Source of the DNA: Syntrophomonadaceae bacterium
Lineage (GTDB): Bacteria > Bacillota > Dethiobacteria > PWVN01
NCBI GenBank assembly: GCA_003561835.1
Contig: PWVN01000002.1
Span: 1 to 12,994 of the forward strand
DNA: 12,994 nucleotides
Direction of reading: 5' to 3'
In this document: positions 1-6,138 of the stretch, one piece after another
How the letters are laid out: every line of letters begins with the position of its first letter
Numbering within the stretch: position 1 is the first letter of the stretch
Program-made: the position numbers and the translations under genes
Notes under the pieces: generated by a model
The model's input: only the letters and a program-made list of their open reading frames with translations
What the model was told of the DNA's origin: nothing
The model's database searches: none

Positions 1-1
1 C

Positions 2-328
2 CTTTCCGGGAAGGCCCAGGGGTTGGATGATACGGCGGTGGAGGGCATCACCGGGATCACGGCCGCCGACTTGAGAGAGGCCCAAAACTTGGGAGGCACC
101 CTCAAGCTGGTGGGTTCGGCAGAACTTGCGGGGAAATCCTATGTCCTGAAAACAGGGCCCAAATTCCTGGCCCGGGAGCATCCCCTGGCCGGTGTTTCCG
201 GCACCACCAAGGGGATCCACTTCGTCAGAGATACCATGGGGCCCCTTACGGTCATCGGCGGTTTTTCTCAGCCCCGGGGCGCTGCCGCCGCGGCCCTCAA
301 GGATATCATATCCCTGTATCCCCGGTAA
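2..328 (+). CDS. hom: Homoserine dehydrogenase, C-terminal part (5' end outside window)
   Basis: The reading frame is open from base 2 and ends with TAA at 326-328; the start lies left of the window. Homoserine dehydrogenase reduces aspartate semialdehyde to homoserine in threonine and methionine synthesis, in the cytoplasm. What is visible resembles the substrate-binding domain and the closing segment: a VEGITGIT stretch followed by DLREAQNLG and LKLVGSAE, as in the family's 'EGI..IT..D...A..LG..IKL' region, then a late block with HPLAGVSGTTKGIHF and a glycine/alanine-rich end (GGFSQPRGAAAAALKDI) in place of the usual GAG..PTASAV..D. The protein stops right after this block, so this form has no C-terminal ACT regulatory domain. 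Its job fits the threonine genes at 4909-8646. The family call rests on remembered motifs and on only about 108 residues. Confidence 0.75.
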   Translation, partial: LSGKAQGLDDTAVEGITGITAADLREAQNLGGTLKLVGSAELAGKSYVLKTGPKFLAREHPLAGVSGTTKGIHFVRDTMGPLTVIGGFSQPRGAAAAALKDIISLYPR

Positions 329-400
329 GGACCGGGATGCTCCGGGTTTTGCCAGACGGGGTTGCGGAGCCGGATGACCCGTTTAGCACAGGCTGAAAAA

Positions 401-436
401 AACAAAAAAGGCCTGTTTTCACGGGCCTTTTTTGTT
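401..436. terminator. Bidirectional intrinsic terminator between hom and the selenoprotein gene
   Basis: A perfect 13-bp inverted repeat (401-413 with 424-436) has a GGCC core next to the loop and A/T arms. It gives a T-run on both strands, and on the minus strand the T-run continues past the stem (down to about 395). One more G-C pair and one wobble pair extend the stem into the loop. It lies 72 bases after the hom stop and 33 bases after the stop of the minus-strand gene at 470, so it can end both convergent transcripts. Confidence 0.9.
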
Positions 437-469
437 GGGGTTCCGGGGAGAGGGAGGGACCCCTATCCC

Positions 470-808
470 TCAGGTCTCTTTCACCATCCTGCTGCCGCAC
501 TCGGGGCAGGTGATGCGAATTTTCCCCTTCCCCTTGGGGATTCGCAGCTGCTTCCGGCAGTTTTGGCAGGGCAAAATGCTGAAGTCCATCAGGGAGCGAA
601 TCTTTTGCTTGTCCAGGCCCACCACCACCTGGTCCCCGATGAGAAAGGAGGGGACGCCCGTCAGGCCCCGGCGGAGAAAATCCTCCCGGGCTGCCCTGTC
701 CTCGTTGATATCTCTTTCTTCAAAGGGTATGCCTTCCTGGCGAAGGTACACCTTCGCTGTCTGGCAGTGGGGTCAGGTCTTCGTTGTAAACATGACTACC
801 GGTTTCAC
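470..808 (-). CDS. Glutaredoxin-like selenoprotein (UPHC active site) with C-terminal zinc ribbon
   Basis: This is a small predicted thiol/selenol redox protein of 112 residues, counting the TGA at 773-775 as selenocysteine. It has a thioredoxin/glutaredoxin fold. After MKPVVMFTTKT comes U12-P13-H14-C15 exactly where Grx/NrdH proteins have CPxC, then a helix with K19 and Y21, GIPFEERDIN, the cis-proline region TGVPSF (P53) and VVVGLDKQKI. Residues 81-104 form a zinc ribbon with C81xxC84 and C101xxC104. Reading stops at TGA 470-472, followed by the shared terminator. I chose GTG at 808 because AAGGGGGAG (814-822) lies 6 bases upstream; ATG at 791-793 is an alternative but has no such site. Without readthrough, only a fragment from 751 lacking the active site could be made. 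A SECIS-like hairpin follows the TGA. Expression needs SelA, SelB, SelC and SelD, whose genes are not in this window. A disabling mutation or sequencing error is the alternative. Confidence 0.85.
730..766 (-). promoter_or_regulatory. Bacterial SECIS-like element for selenocysteine insertion
   Basis: On the minus strand, immediately after the in-frame TGA (773-775), GCGAAGG (751-757) and CCTTCGC (740-746) form a perfect 7-bp stem with a four-base loop UGUA (747-750). The loop begins 23 bases after the TGA, and a G is its second base. A lower 4-bp stem (TGCC 763-766 with GGCA 730-733) can stack below an internal loop. From memory, the bacterial SECIS model asks for a stem-loop inside the coding region with the apical loop roughly 16-37 bases past the UGA and a G among the first two loop bases. 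This hairpin meets both points. Confidence 0.75.
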
Positions 809-906
809 CGTCACTCCCCCTTTTCCCGCCAGGGGTCATTTTATTATTATCTTCGGCGGCTTTCCGCTGGATTCCTTTTTCTGCCTTCTGTTTTTTCAAT
901 ACTTTA

Positions 907-935
907 TTGCATCATCCATGGCTACCTGCTATACT
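907..935 (+). promoter_or_regulatory. Sigma-A type promoter of typA
   Basis: TTGCAT (907-912) and TATACT (930-935) are separated by exactly 17 bases and lie 27 bases before the typA start codon, so the 5' leader would be short, about 20 bases. A strong AGGAGGG (949-955) lies between the promoter and the ATG. The divergent selenoprotein gene starts at 808, so this 150-bp gap must also hold its promoter, for which I see no clear -35/-10 pair. Confidence 0.75.
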
Positions 936-962
936 TTGAATGTTAACTAGGAGGGCTGCTCG

Positions 963-2789
963 ATGATGGAAGGTTTGACCGGGGACCGGATCAGAAATGT
1001 CGCCATTATTGCCCACGTAGACCACGGGAAAACAACTCTGGTGGATTGTCTTCTCCGCCAGAGCGGCATCTTTCGGGATAAAGCCGTGGTCATGGAGAGG
1101 GTTATGGACTCCATCGACCTGGAGCGGGAACGGGGAATCACCATTCTGGCAAAAAACACGGCAGTGATGTACAGGGGCATAAAAATAAATATCATCGACA
1201 CCCCCGGTCATGCCGACTTCGGGGGCGAAGTCGAGCGGGCGCTGAGCATGGTAAACGGTGTCCTCTTGATTGTGGATTCTTCCGAAGGCCCCATGCCCCA
1301 GACCAAATATGTACTGGGTAAAGCCCTGCAGGCAGGCCTGCAGCCCCTGGTGGTAATCAACAAGTCAGACCGGCCCGATGCCCGTCCCTTGGAAGTGGTA
1401 AACGAAATCATCGATCTATTTTTTGAGCTGGGAGCCGATGACCGGCAGTTGGACTTCCCCATTCTCTATACCTCTGCAAAGGAAGGGTGGGCTGCCGGGG
1501 ATTGGGATGATGAACGTTCCGGCATGAATCCGCTTTTCGAAGCCATTATCAAAGATGTCAAGCCGCCGGAGTGCAACCCTGACGGGCCATTTCAGATGTT
1601 GATTTCCAACCTGGAGCATGACAGTTACCTGGGAAGATGCGCCATCGGGATGATCAAGGGCGGTTCCATAACCCGGGGGCAGCAGGTGACGTTGATCCGG
1701 CATGACGGTTCCCTGGGCAAGAGGAAGGCAGCAAGGGTTTTCGTTTACAGCGGGTTAAAAAATATCGAAGTGGATACGGCTGTTTCCGGAGACATAGCGG
1801 TGGTGGCGGGCCTGGAGGACATAAATATCGGCGAGACCCTGGCAGACCCGCACGACCCCCGCCCCCTGCCGGCCATCAAGGTGGATGAGCCTACCCTGTC
1901 CATGACCTTTATGGTCAATGACAGCCCCCTGGCCGGGCAGGAAGGGGAATATGTGACTTCCCGCAAATTGAGGGAGCGGCTTTTCAAGGAGCTGAACGCC
2001 AATGTCAGCCTTCAGGTAGAGGAGACGGACAGCCCCGACCAGTTCAAGGTTTCGGGACGGGGGGAACTCCACCTGTCCATTCTTATAGAAAATATGAGGC
2101 GGGACGGCTACGAACTGCAGGTCTCCAAACCCCAGGCCATCTTTAAAACCATTGACGGTGTCCTGTCCGAACCCATGGAATACCTGATCATCCACGGGCC
2201 GGAGGATGCCCAGGGGGCTATTATGGAAAATATGGGCCGTCGCCGGGGCGAGCTGGTGAATATGGTTCCTGCTGGAGGCGGTGACGTGCGCCTGGACTAT
2301 GTGGTGCCCGCCAGGGGCCTTATCGGTTTTACCGCCGAATTTCTGACAGAAACCAGGGGTCGGGGAGTCATGAACTATACCTTTCACGGGTATCAGCCTT
2401 ACAAAGGAGAGATTCATACCCGTTTCCGGGCAGCCCTGATCGCCTGGGAGACGGGGGAGGCCACCACCTATGGACTGCTGCAGGCGGAAGAGAGGGGGGC
2501 CCTTTTTATCAAACCCGGCACCCGGGTGTACCAGGGGATGATTGTGGGTCTGCACAGCCGGGACAAAGACCTGGAAGTCAACGTTTGCAAGCGGAAACAC
2601 CTGACCAATATGCGGGCCAGCGGTTCCGATGACACCGTCCGGCTGAAGGAACCCCGCCACCTTACCCTGGAGGCAGCGATAGAATTTATTGCAGAAGATG
2701 AGCTGGTGGAAATTACACCAAAAAATATCCGCCTGCGCAAAAAATGCCTGGATAAAAACCAGCGGGACCGGCAAAATAAGAGGGAATAG
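963..2789 (+). CDS. typA: Ribosome-associated translational GTPase TypA/BipA
   Basis: TypA/BipA is a cytoplasmic GTPase related to EF-G that binds the ribosome and helps 50S assembly and growth under stress such as cold. The 608-residue length is normal for the family. The G domain shows G1 AHVDHGKTT (17-25), the RGITI switch region (57-61), G3 DTPGH (79-83), NKSD (133-136, for the usual NKxD) and SAKEG for G5. The EF-G-like domains follow, and the late segments VPARGLIGF and TRGRGVMN are typical TypA signatures. The start ATG at 963 is preceded by AGGAGGG at 949-955; a second ATG at 966 is also possible. It has its own promoter, and no clear terminator follows before the cold-shock gene about 200 bases downstream. 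Confidence 0.97.
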   Translation: MMEGLTGDRIRNVAIIAHVDHGKTTLVDCLLRQSGIFRDKAVVMERVMDSIDLERERGITILAKNTAVMYRGIKINIIDTPGHADFGGEVERALSMVNGVLLIVDSSEGPMPQTKYVLGKALQAGLQPLVVINKSDRPDARPLEVVNEIIDLFFELGADDRQLDFPILYTSAKEGWAAGDWDDERSGMNPLFEAIIKDVKPPECNPDGPFQMLISNLEHDSYLGRCAIGMIKGGSITRGQQVTLIRHDGSLGKRKAARVFVYSGLKNIEVDTAVSGDIAVVAGLEDINIGETLADPHDPRPLPAIKVDEPTLSMTFMVNDSPLAGQEGEYVTSRKLRERLFKELNANVSLQVEETDSPDQFKVSGRGELHLSILIENMRRDGYELQVSKPQAIFKTIDGVLSEPMEYLIIHGPEDAQGAIMENMGRRRGELVNMVPAGGGDVRLDYVVPARGLIGFTAEFLTETRGRGVMNYTFHGYQPYKGEIHTRFRAALIAWETGEATTYGLLQAEERGALFIKPGTRVYQGMIVGLHSRDKDLEVNVCKRKHLTNMRASGSDDTVRLKEPRHLTLEAAIEFIAEDELVEITPKNIRLRKKCLDKNQRDRQNKRE

Positions 2790-2849
2790 GGGTGCCTTCT
2801 TAAGCCATTTTGTGCTTCGTGAAAATAATTTCCAGGGAATGCTTGCGCT

Positions 2850-2877
2850 TTGACCGAAGATATGATATCGTTATTAG
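2850..2877 (+). promoter_or_regulatory. Possible promoter of the cold-shock gene, giving a long leader
   Basis: TTGACC (2850-2855) and TATTAG (2872-2877) are 16 bases apart in the 205-base gap between typA and the cold-shock gene. Transcription from here would give a leader of about 110 bases, and long leaders are common for cold-shock protein mRNAs. The -10 match is only moderate and other A/T-rich hexamers exist nearby, so this is tentative. I see no convincing coding sequence in the gap. Confidence 0.35.
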
Positions 2878-2994
2878 CGGTATTGAAAAGGTGAGGACAA
2901 CTGAAACGAACTTTAGACCTCTATTGCAGGGAAAAGGTAGTTTTAAGTTTTATCAGCTTTTTGATTCACATTTAAAATTTGGAGGTCTTGTAAG

Positions 2995-3195
2995 ATGCAA
3001 GGAAAAGTAAAATGGTTCAACGCGGAAAAAGGGTACGGCTTTATCGAAAGCGACGGGGGCGGGGATGTGTTTGTTCACTTCTCGGCCATCCAGAGCGAAG
3101 GGTTTAAAACCCTGGAAGAAGGGCAAGGTGTGGAATTTGACGTTGTTGAAGGCAACCGGGGGCCCCAGGCGGCCAACGTTGTGCCCGTAAGATAA
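2995..3195 (+). CDS. Cold-shock protein (CspA/CspB family)
   Basis: This 66-residue single cold-shock domain binds single-stranded RNA and DNA and acts as an RNA chaperone in the cytoplasm. The protein begins MQGKVKWFNAEKGYGFI. RNP1 is at 12-17 (KGYGFI) and RNP2 at 25-29 (VFVHF), and it ends with the usual AANVVPV-type strand. Length and motifs are fully typical. TTTGGAGG at 2978-2985 lies 9 bases before the ATG. A strong terminator follows at 3213-3250, so most transcripts should be monocistronic. The next gene downstream is a DEAD-box RNA helicase, a common functional partner in cold adaptation. No paralogue-specific name can be assigned from sequence alone. Confidence 0.97.
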   Translation: MQGKVKWFNAEKGYGFIESDGGGDVFVHFSAIQSEGFKTLEEGQGVEFDVVEGNRGPQAANVVPVR

Positions 3196-3212
3196 AGTCA
3201 AATCGCGAGAGT

Positions 3213-3250
3213 AAAGGCATTTCCGATACCTCGGAAGTGCTTTTATTTTT
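3213..3250 (+). terminator. Intrinsic terminator after the cold-shock gene
   Basis: A 14-bp stem (3213-3226 with 3231-3244, two G-T wobbles) closes a TACC loop and is followed by a T-rich tract to 3250. It begins 17 bases after the csp stop codon and ends 49 bases before the helicase start, so it insulates the helicase gene or sets how much readthrough reaches it. Confidence 0.88.
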
Positions 3251-3299
3251 GTCAGGAATTGTTCATTCAATTAAGGTATACGGAAAGGAAGTCAAAAGA

Positions 3300-4742
3300 A
3301 TGTCGTTATTTCAAGAATTGGGGCTGAGCGAGCCCCTGATCCGGGCCACTGTCGAGATGGGGTTCGAGGAAACCACCCCCATCCAGGAGCGGGCCATCCC
3401 CCTGGTCTTAAGCGGCAGGGATGTGATGGGCCAGGCCCAGACGGGTACGGGAAAAACCGCTGCCTTCGGCATTCCCATGCTGGAGAAAATCGAGAGGAAC
3501 CGGGAAAACATTCAGGGTCTGGTGGTAACGCCCACCCGGGAACTGGCCGTGCAGGTGGCGGAGGAACTCAATACCCTGGGACGCTTCAAAGGCGTCCGGG
3601 CCCTGCCCATCTACGGGGGCCAGGATATGGGCCGGCAGATCAAGTCCCTGAAGGGAAGGCCCCGGATCATCGTGGCCACCCCGGGCCGCCTTATGGACCA
3701 TATGCGCCGCAGGACCATCCGGCTGCAGCAGGTCAGCATGGTGGTTCTGGATGAGGCCGATGAAATGCTGAACATGGGTTTCATCGGAGATATCGAGACC
3801 ATCCTCAGGGAGGTGCCGGTAGAGCGGCAGACCCTGCTCTTCTCCGCCACCATGCCGAAACCCATCCAGGACCTGGCAAAAAATTATATGCAGGAACCCG
3901 AATTTATCAGCATCCGCCCCAAGGAGTTAACCGTCCCCAATACCCAGCAGTATTACGTCCAGGTGCAGGAACGGCAAAAATTCGATATCCTCTGCCGCCT
4001 CCTGGATATGCAGCCTCCGGAACTGGCCCTGGTTTTTGGCAGGACCAAGAGGAGGGTGGATGAGCTCTATGAGGCCCTGGGCAAGCGGGGGTATGCGGCC
4101 GAAGCCCTGCATGGCGACCTTACCCAGGCGAAGCGGGACAGCGTCATGCAGAATTTTCGCCGGGGATCCACAGAAATCCTGGTGGCCACGGATGTGGCCG
4201 CCCGGGGGCTGGACATCAGCGGCATCAGCCATGTCTACAACTTTGATATCCCCCAGGACCCGGAAAGCTATGTGCACCGCATCGGCCGGACGGGGCGGCT
4301 GGGGAAACCGGGCCTGGCCATCACCTTTGTGACGCCCCGGGAGATGGGCCACCTCAGGCATATCGAGGACATAACCCGCCGGAAGATTCTTCCCCGGTCC
4401 CTTCCCTCCGCTGATGAAGCCATGGAGAGCCAGCAGCGTCTGGCAGGGGAGAGGATGATTGAGGCCGCCGGGGAGGGGGACCTCCCCCTGTACCGGGACC
4501 TGGCCAGGGAGATGCTGAAGTCCCGGGACGCCGTCACCCTGGTGGCGGCGGCCCTGAAGCTTTTAACCAGGGAATCCCGGGAGATAACAGTGCAGCTGAC
4601 GGAAGAGGCGCCCCTTTCACCCAAGAGGTTCTGGACGGATAAGCGGCGGGCCCCGGAGCCCCGGCGCGGGCGGGGCGGGTTCAAGGGAGACCGGCACTAC
4701 CAGAAAAAGGCCAACAGCAGCAAGGGGCACAAAAAGTACTGA
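3300..4742 (+). CDS. cshA: DEAD-box ATP-dependent RNA helicase, CshA type
   Basis: This 480-residue protein unwinds short RNA duplexes using ATP; CshA proteins work in ribosome assembly, RNA decay and cold growth. All core motifs are present: Q motif TTPIQ near 26-30, motif I AQTGTGKT (46-53), Ia PTREL (78-82), TPGR (127-130), DEAD (151-154), SAT (182-184), motif V ATDVAARGLDI (296-306) and HRIGRTGR (326-333). After the two RecA-like domains comes a region of about 90 residues ending in VQLTEEAPL, and then a basic tail rich in Arg, Gly and Lys, likely for RNA binding. ATG 3300 is chosen because AAAGGAAG (3284-3291) lies 8 bases upstream and the protein then begins MSLFQELGLS, as the family does; the frame is open further upstream but without a good site. 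The exact subfamily is less sure than the helicase call. Confidence 0.95.
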   Translation: MSLFQELGLSEPLIRATVEMGFEETTPIQERAIPLVLSGRDVMGQAQTGTGKTAAFGIPMLEKIERNRENIQGLVVTPTRELAVQVAEELNTLGRFKGVRALPIYGGQDMGRQIKSLKGRPRIIVATPGRLMDHMRRRTIRLQQVSMVVLDEADEMLNMGFIGDIETILREVPVERQTLLFSATMPKPIQDLAKNYMQEPEFISIRPKELTVPNTQQYYVQVQERQKFDILCRLLDMQPPELALVFGRTKRRVDELYEALGKRGYAAEALHGDLTQAKRDSVMQNFRRGSTEILVATDVAARGLDISGISHVYNFDIPQDPESYVHRIGRTGRLGKPGLAITFVTPREMGHLRHIEDITRRKILPRSLPSADEAMESQQRLAGERMIEAAGEGDLPLYRDLAREMLKSRDAVTLVAAALKLLTRESREITVQLTEEAPLSPKRFWTDKRRAPEPRRGRGGFKGDRHYQKKANSSKGHKKY

Positions 4743-4787
4743 GGCTCCCTGCACCAAAACGAAGGCCAGGGCATATACTGTTAGGTT

Positions 4788-4805
4788 GGAGGCCGTAAGG
4801 CCTCC
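4788..4805 (+). other. Perfect GC-rich hairpin between the helicase and apgM genes
   Basis: GGAGGCC and GGCCTCC form a 7-bp stem with a GTAA loop, 45 bases after the helicase stop codon. A T-run exists only 18 bases later (4823-4829), so it is not a standard intrinsic terminator. It may be a weak terminator or an mRNA 3'-end structure. I see no clear promoter for the following three-gene operon in the rest of this 166-base gap. Confidence 0.4.
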
Positions 4806-4908
4806 TTCCCGTAAAGAAAACCTTTTTTTATGCAGGAAATAGGGGAATAATGGAGAAATAGACGGGACGGGCCGGGGAAGGCCCTCAATAGTGGCAGAAA
4901 GGAATGTG

Positions 4909-6126
4909 ATGGCCGTGAAATATGTGGTTGTTCTGGGGGATGGGATGGCGGATTTCCCCCTTAAAGCTTTACAGGGGAAGACGGCCCTGCAGTGGGCCCG
5001 CATCCCCCACATGGACCGCCTGGCCCGGCAGGGAATTATGGGCCTGGCCAAAACCGTCCCCGAAGACATGAACCCGGGAAGCGACACCGCCAACTTATCC
5101 GTACTGGGCTACGACCCCCACCGCTATTACAACGGGCGCTCCCCCTTCGAAGCGGCCAGCATGGGCATCCAGATGGCAGAGACGGATGTCTCCTTTCGCT
5201 GCAACCTGGTGACCGTCTCTACCGAAGAAGAGTATGAGGAAAAAACCATGCTGGACCACAGTTCCGACGAAATCAGCACCGGGGAAGGGGCCGCCCTGAT
5301 CCGGGAAGTTCAGGAACGGTGGGGAGGCGGGGAGATCAACTTCTACCCCGGGACCAGCTACCGGCACCTGATGGTCTGGCAGCAGGGGCCCGAACGCTGG
5401 AAGCTGACCCCTCCCCACGACATCCTGGACCGGAAGGTTGGGCCCTACCTGCCGGCGGGCGAGGGCAGCGAAACCCTTTCCCAAATCATGCGGGAAAGTG
5501 CCGGCTTACTGGAAGCACATCCCATCAACGCAAAGCGGAAGCAGCGAGGCCTGGGCCCGGCCAATTCCCTCTGGATCTGGGGGGAAGGGAAGAAGCCCCT
5601 CTTGAAGGATTTTACAAGCAAGTACGGCCTGAAGGGCTCGGTGATTTCCGCCGTGGACCTGGTGAAGGGGATCGGCATCTGCGCCGGCCTGGAAATCATC
5701 GAAGTGGAGGGGGCCACGGGCACCATCCACACGAATTTCCGGGGGAAAGCGGAAGCGGCCCTGAAAGCCCTCGGGTCGGGACAGGATTTCGTTTATATCC
5801 ACCTGGAAGCCCCCGACGAGGCCAGCCACCGCAATGAACTGGAGAACAAGGTCAAGTCCATGGAATACATCGATGAGCAGGTGGTAAAAACCCTTCGGGA
5901 GGGGCTGGAGGGAGAGGATTACCGACTCATGGTGCTCCCCGACCACTACACCCCCCTGTCCCTGCGCACCCACACCAAAGACCCCGTCCCCTTTCTCATC
6001 TATGACAGCCGGCGGCCCCGGGAGGTAGACCAGTCTTACGACGAGGTCCAGGCCGGTTCCACGGGCCTGTACTTTCCCGAAGGCTACCGGCTGATGGATT
6101 TCTTTTTGACGGGGGAATTGGACTAG
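4909..6126 (+). CDS. ApgM-family phosphoglycerate mutase-like protein, probable homoserine kinase (ThrB2 type)
   Basis: This 405-residue protein belongs to the alkaline phosphatase superfamily branch of cofactor-independent phosphoglycerate mutases (archaeal type). Metal- and phosphate-binding signatures are visible: VVVLGDGMAD (D11), NPGSDTANLSVLGYDP (55-70), APDEASH (301-307), LPDHYTP (D345, H346) and RTHTKDPVPF (H355). Part of this family, found beside threonine genes in bacteria lacking classical ThrB, was proposed to be homoserine kinase (TIGR02535) and, as I recall, shown so for a Bacteroides member. Here the stop codon overlaps the ribosome binding site of thrC, 12 bases before its start, so homoserine phosphorylation is the likelier role and glycolytic mutase the alternative. 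ATG 4909 is chosen for AGAAAGGA just upstream and because family members begin close to KYVVVLGDGMAD. GTG 4891, with GGGGAAGG 9 bases upstream, would add six residues. Confidence 0.85.
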   Translation: MAVKYVVVLGDGMADFPLKALQGKTALQWARIPHMDRLARQGIMGLAKTVPEDMNPGSDTANLSVLGYDPHRYYNGRSPFEAASMGIQMAETDVSFRCNLVTVSTEEEYEEKTMLDHSSDEISTGEGAALIREVQERWGGGEINFYPGTSYRHLMVWQQGPERWKLTPPHDILDRKVGPYLPAGEGSETLSQIMRESAGLLEAHPINAKRKQRGLGPANSLWIWGEGKKPLLKDFTSKYGLKGSVISAVDLVKGIGICAGLEIIEVEGATGTIHTNFRGKAEAALKALGSGQDFVYIHLEAPDEASHRNELENKVKSMEYIDEQVVKTLREGLEGEDYRLMVLPDHYTPLSLRTHTKDPVPFLIYDSRRPREVDQSYDEVQAGSTGLYFPEGYRLMDFFLTGELD

Positions 6127-6138
6127 GAGGAAAATCCC

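Noticed and set aside
470..751. A shorter 93-residue glutaredoxin-like gene starting at GTG 751, or a pseudogene with a nonsense codon
   Set aside because: The GTG lies within the active-site helix and has no suitable ribosome site. The intact frame upstream of the TGA, the UxxC position and the SECIS-like hairpin favour recoding.
1755..2774. A 339-codon open frame on the minus strand
   Set aside because: Fully antisense to typA, no recognisable domain, and no plausible ribosome site was noticed.
2810..3010. A 66-codon open frame before the cold-shock gene
   Set aside because: It overlaps the csp start and its ribosome site, shows no known motif, and lies in the region expected to be promoter and leader.
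4773..4778. TATACT as a -10 box for the apgM-thrC operon
   Set aside because: No acceptable -35 hexamer at 16-18 bases upstream, and the GC-rich hairpin at 4788-4805 would follow immediately.
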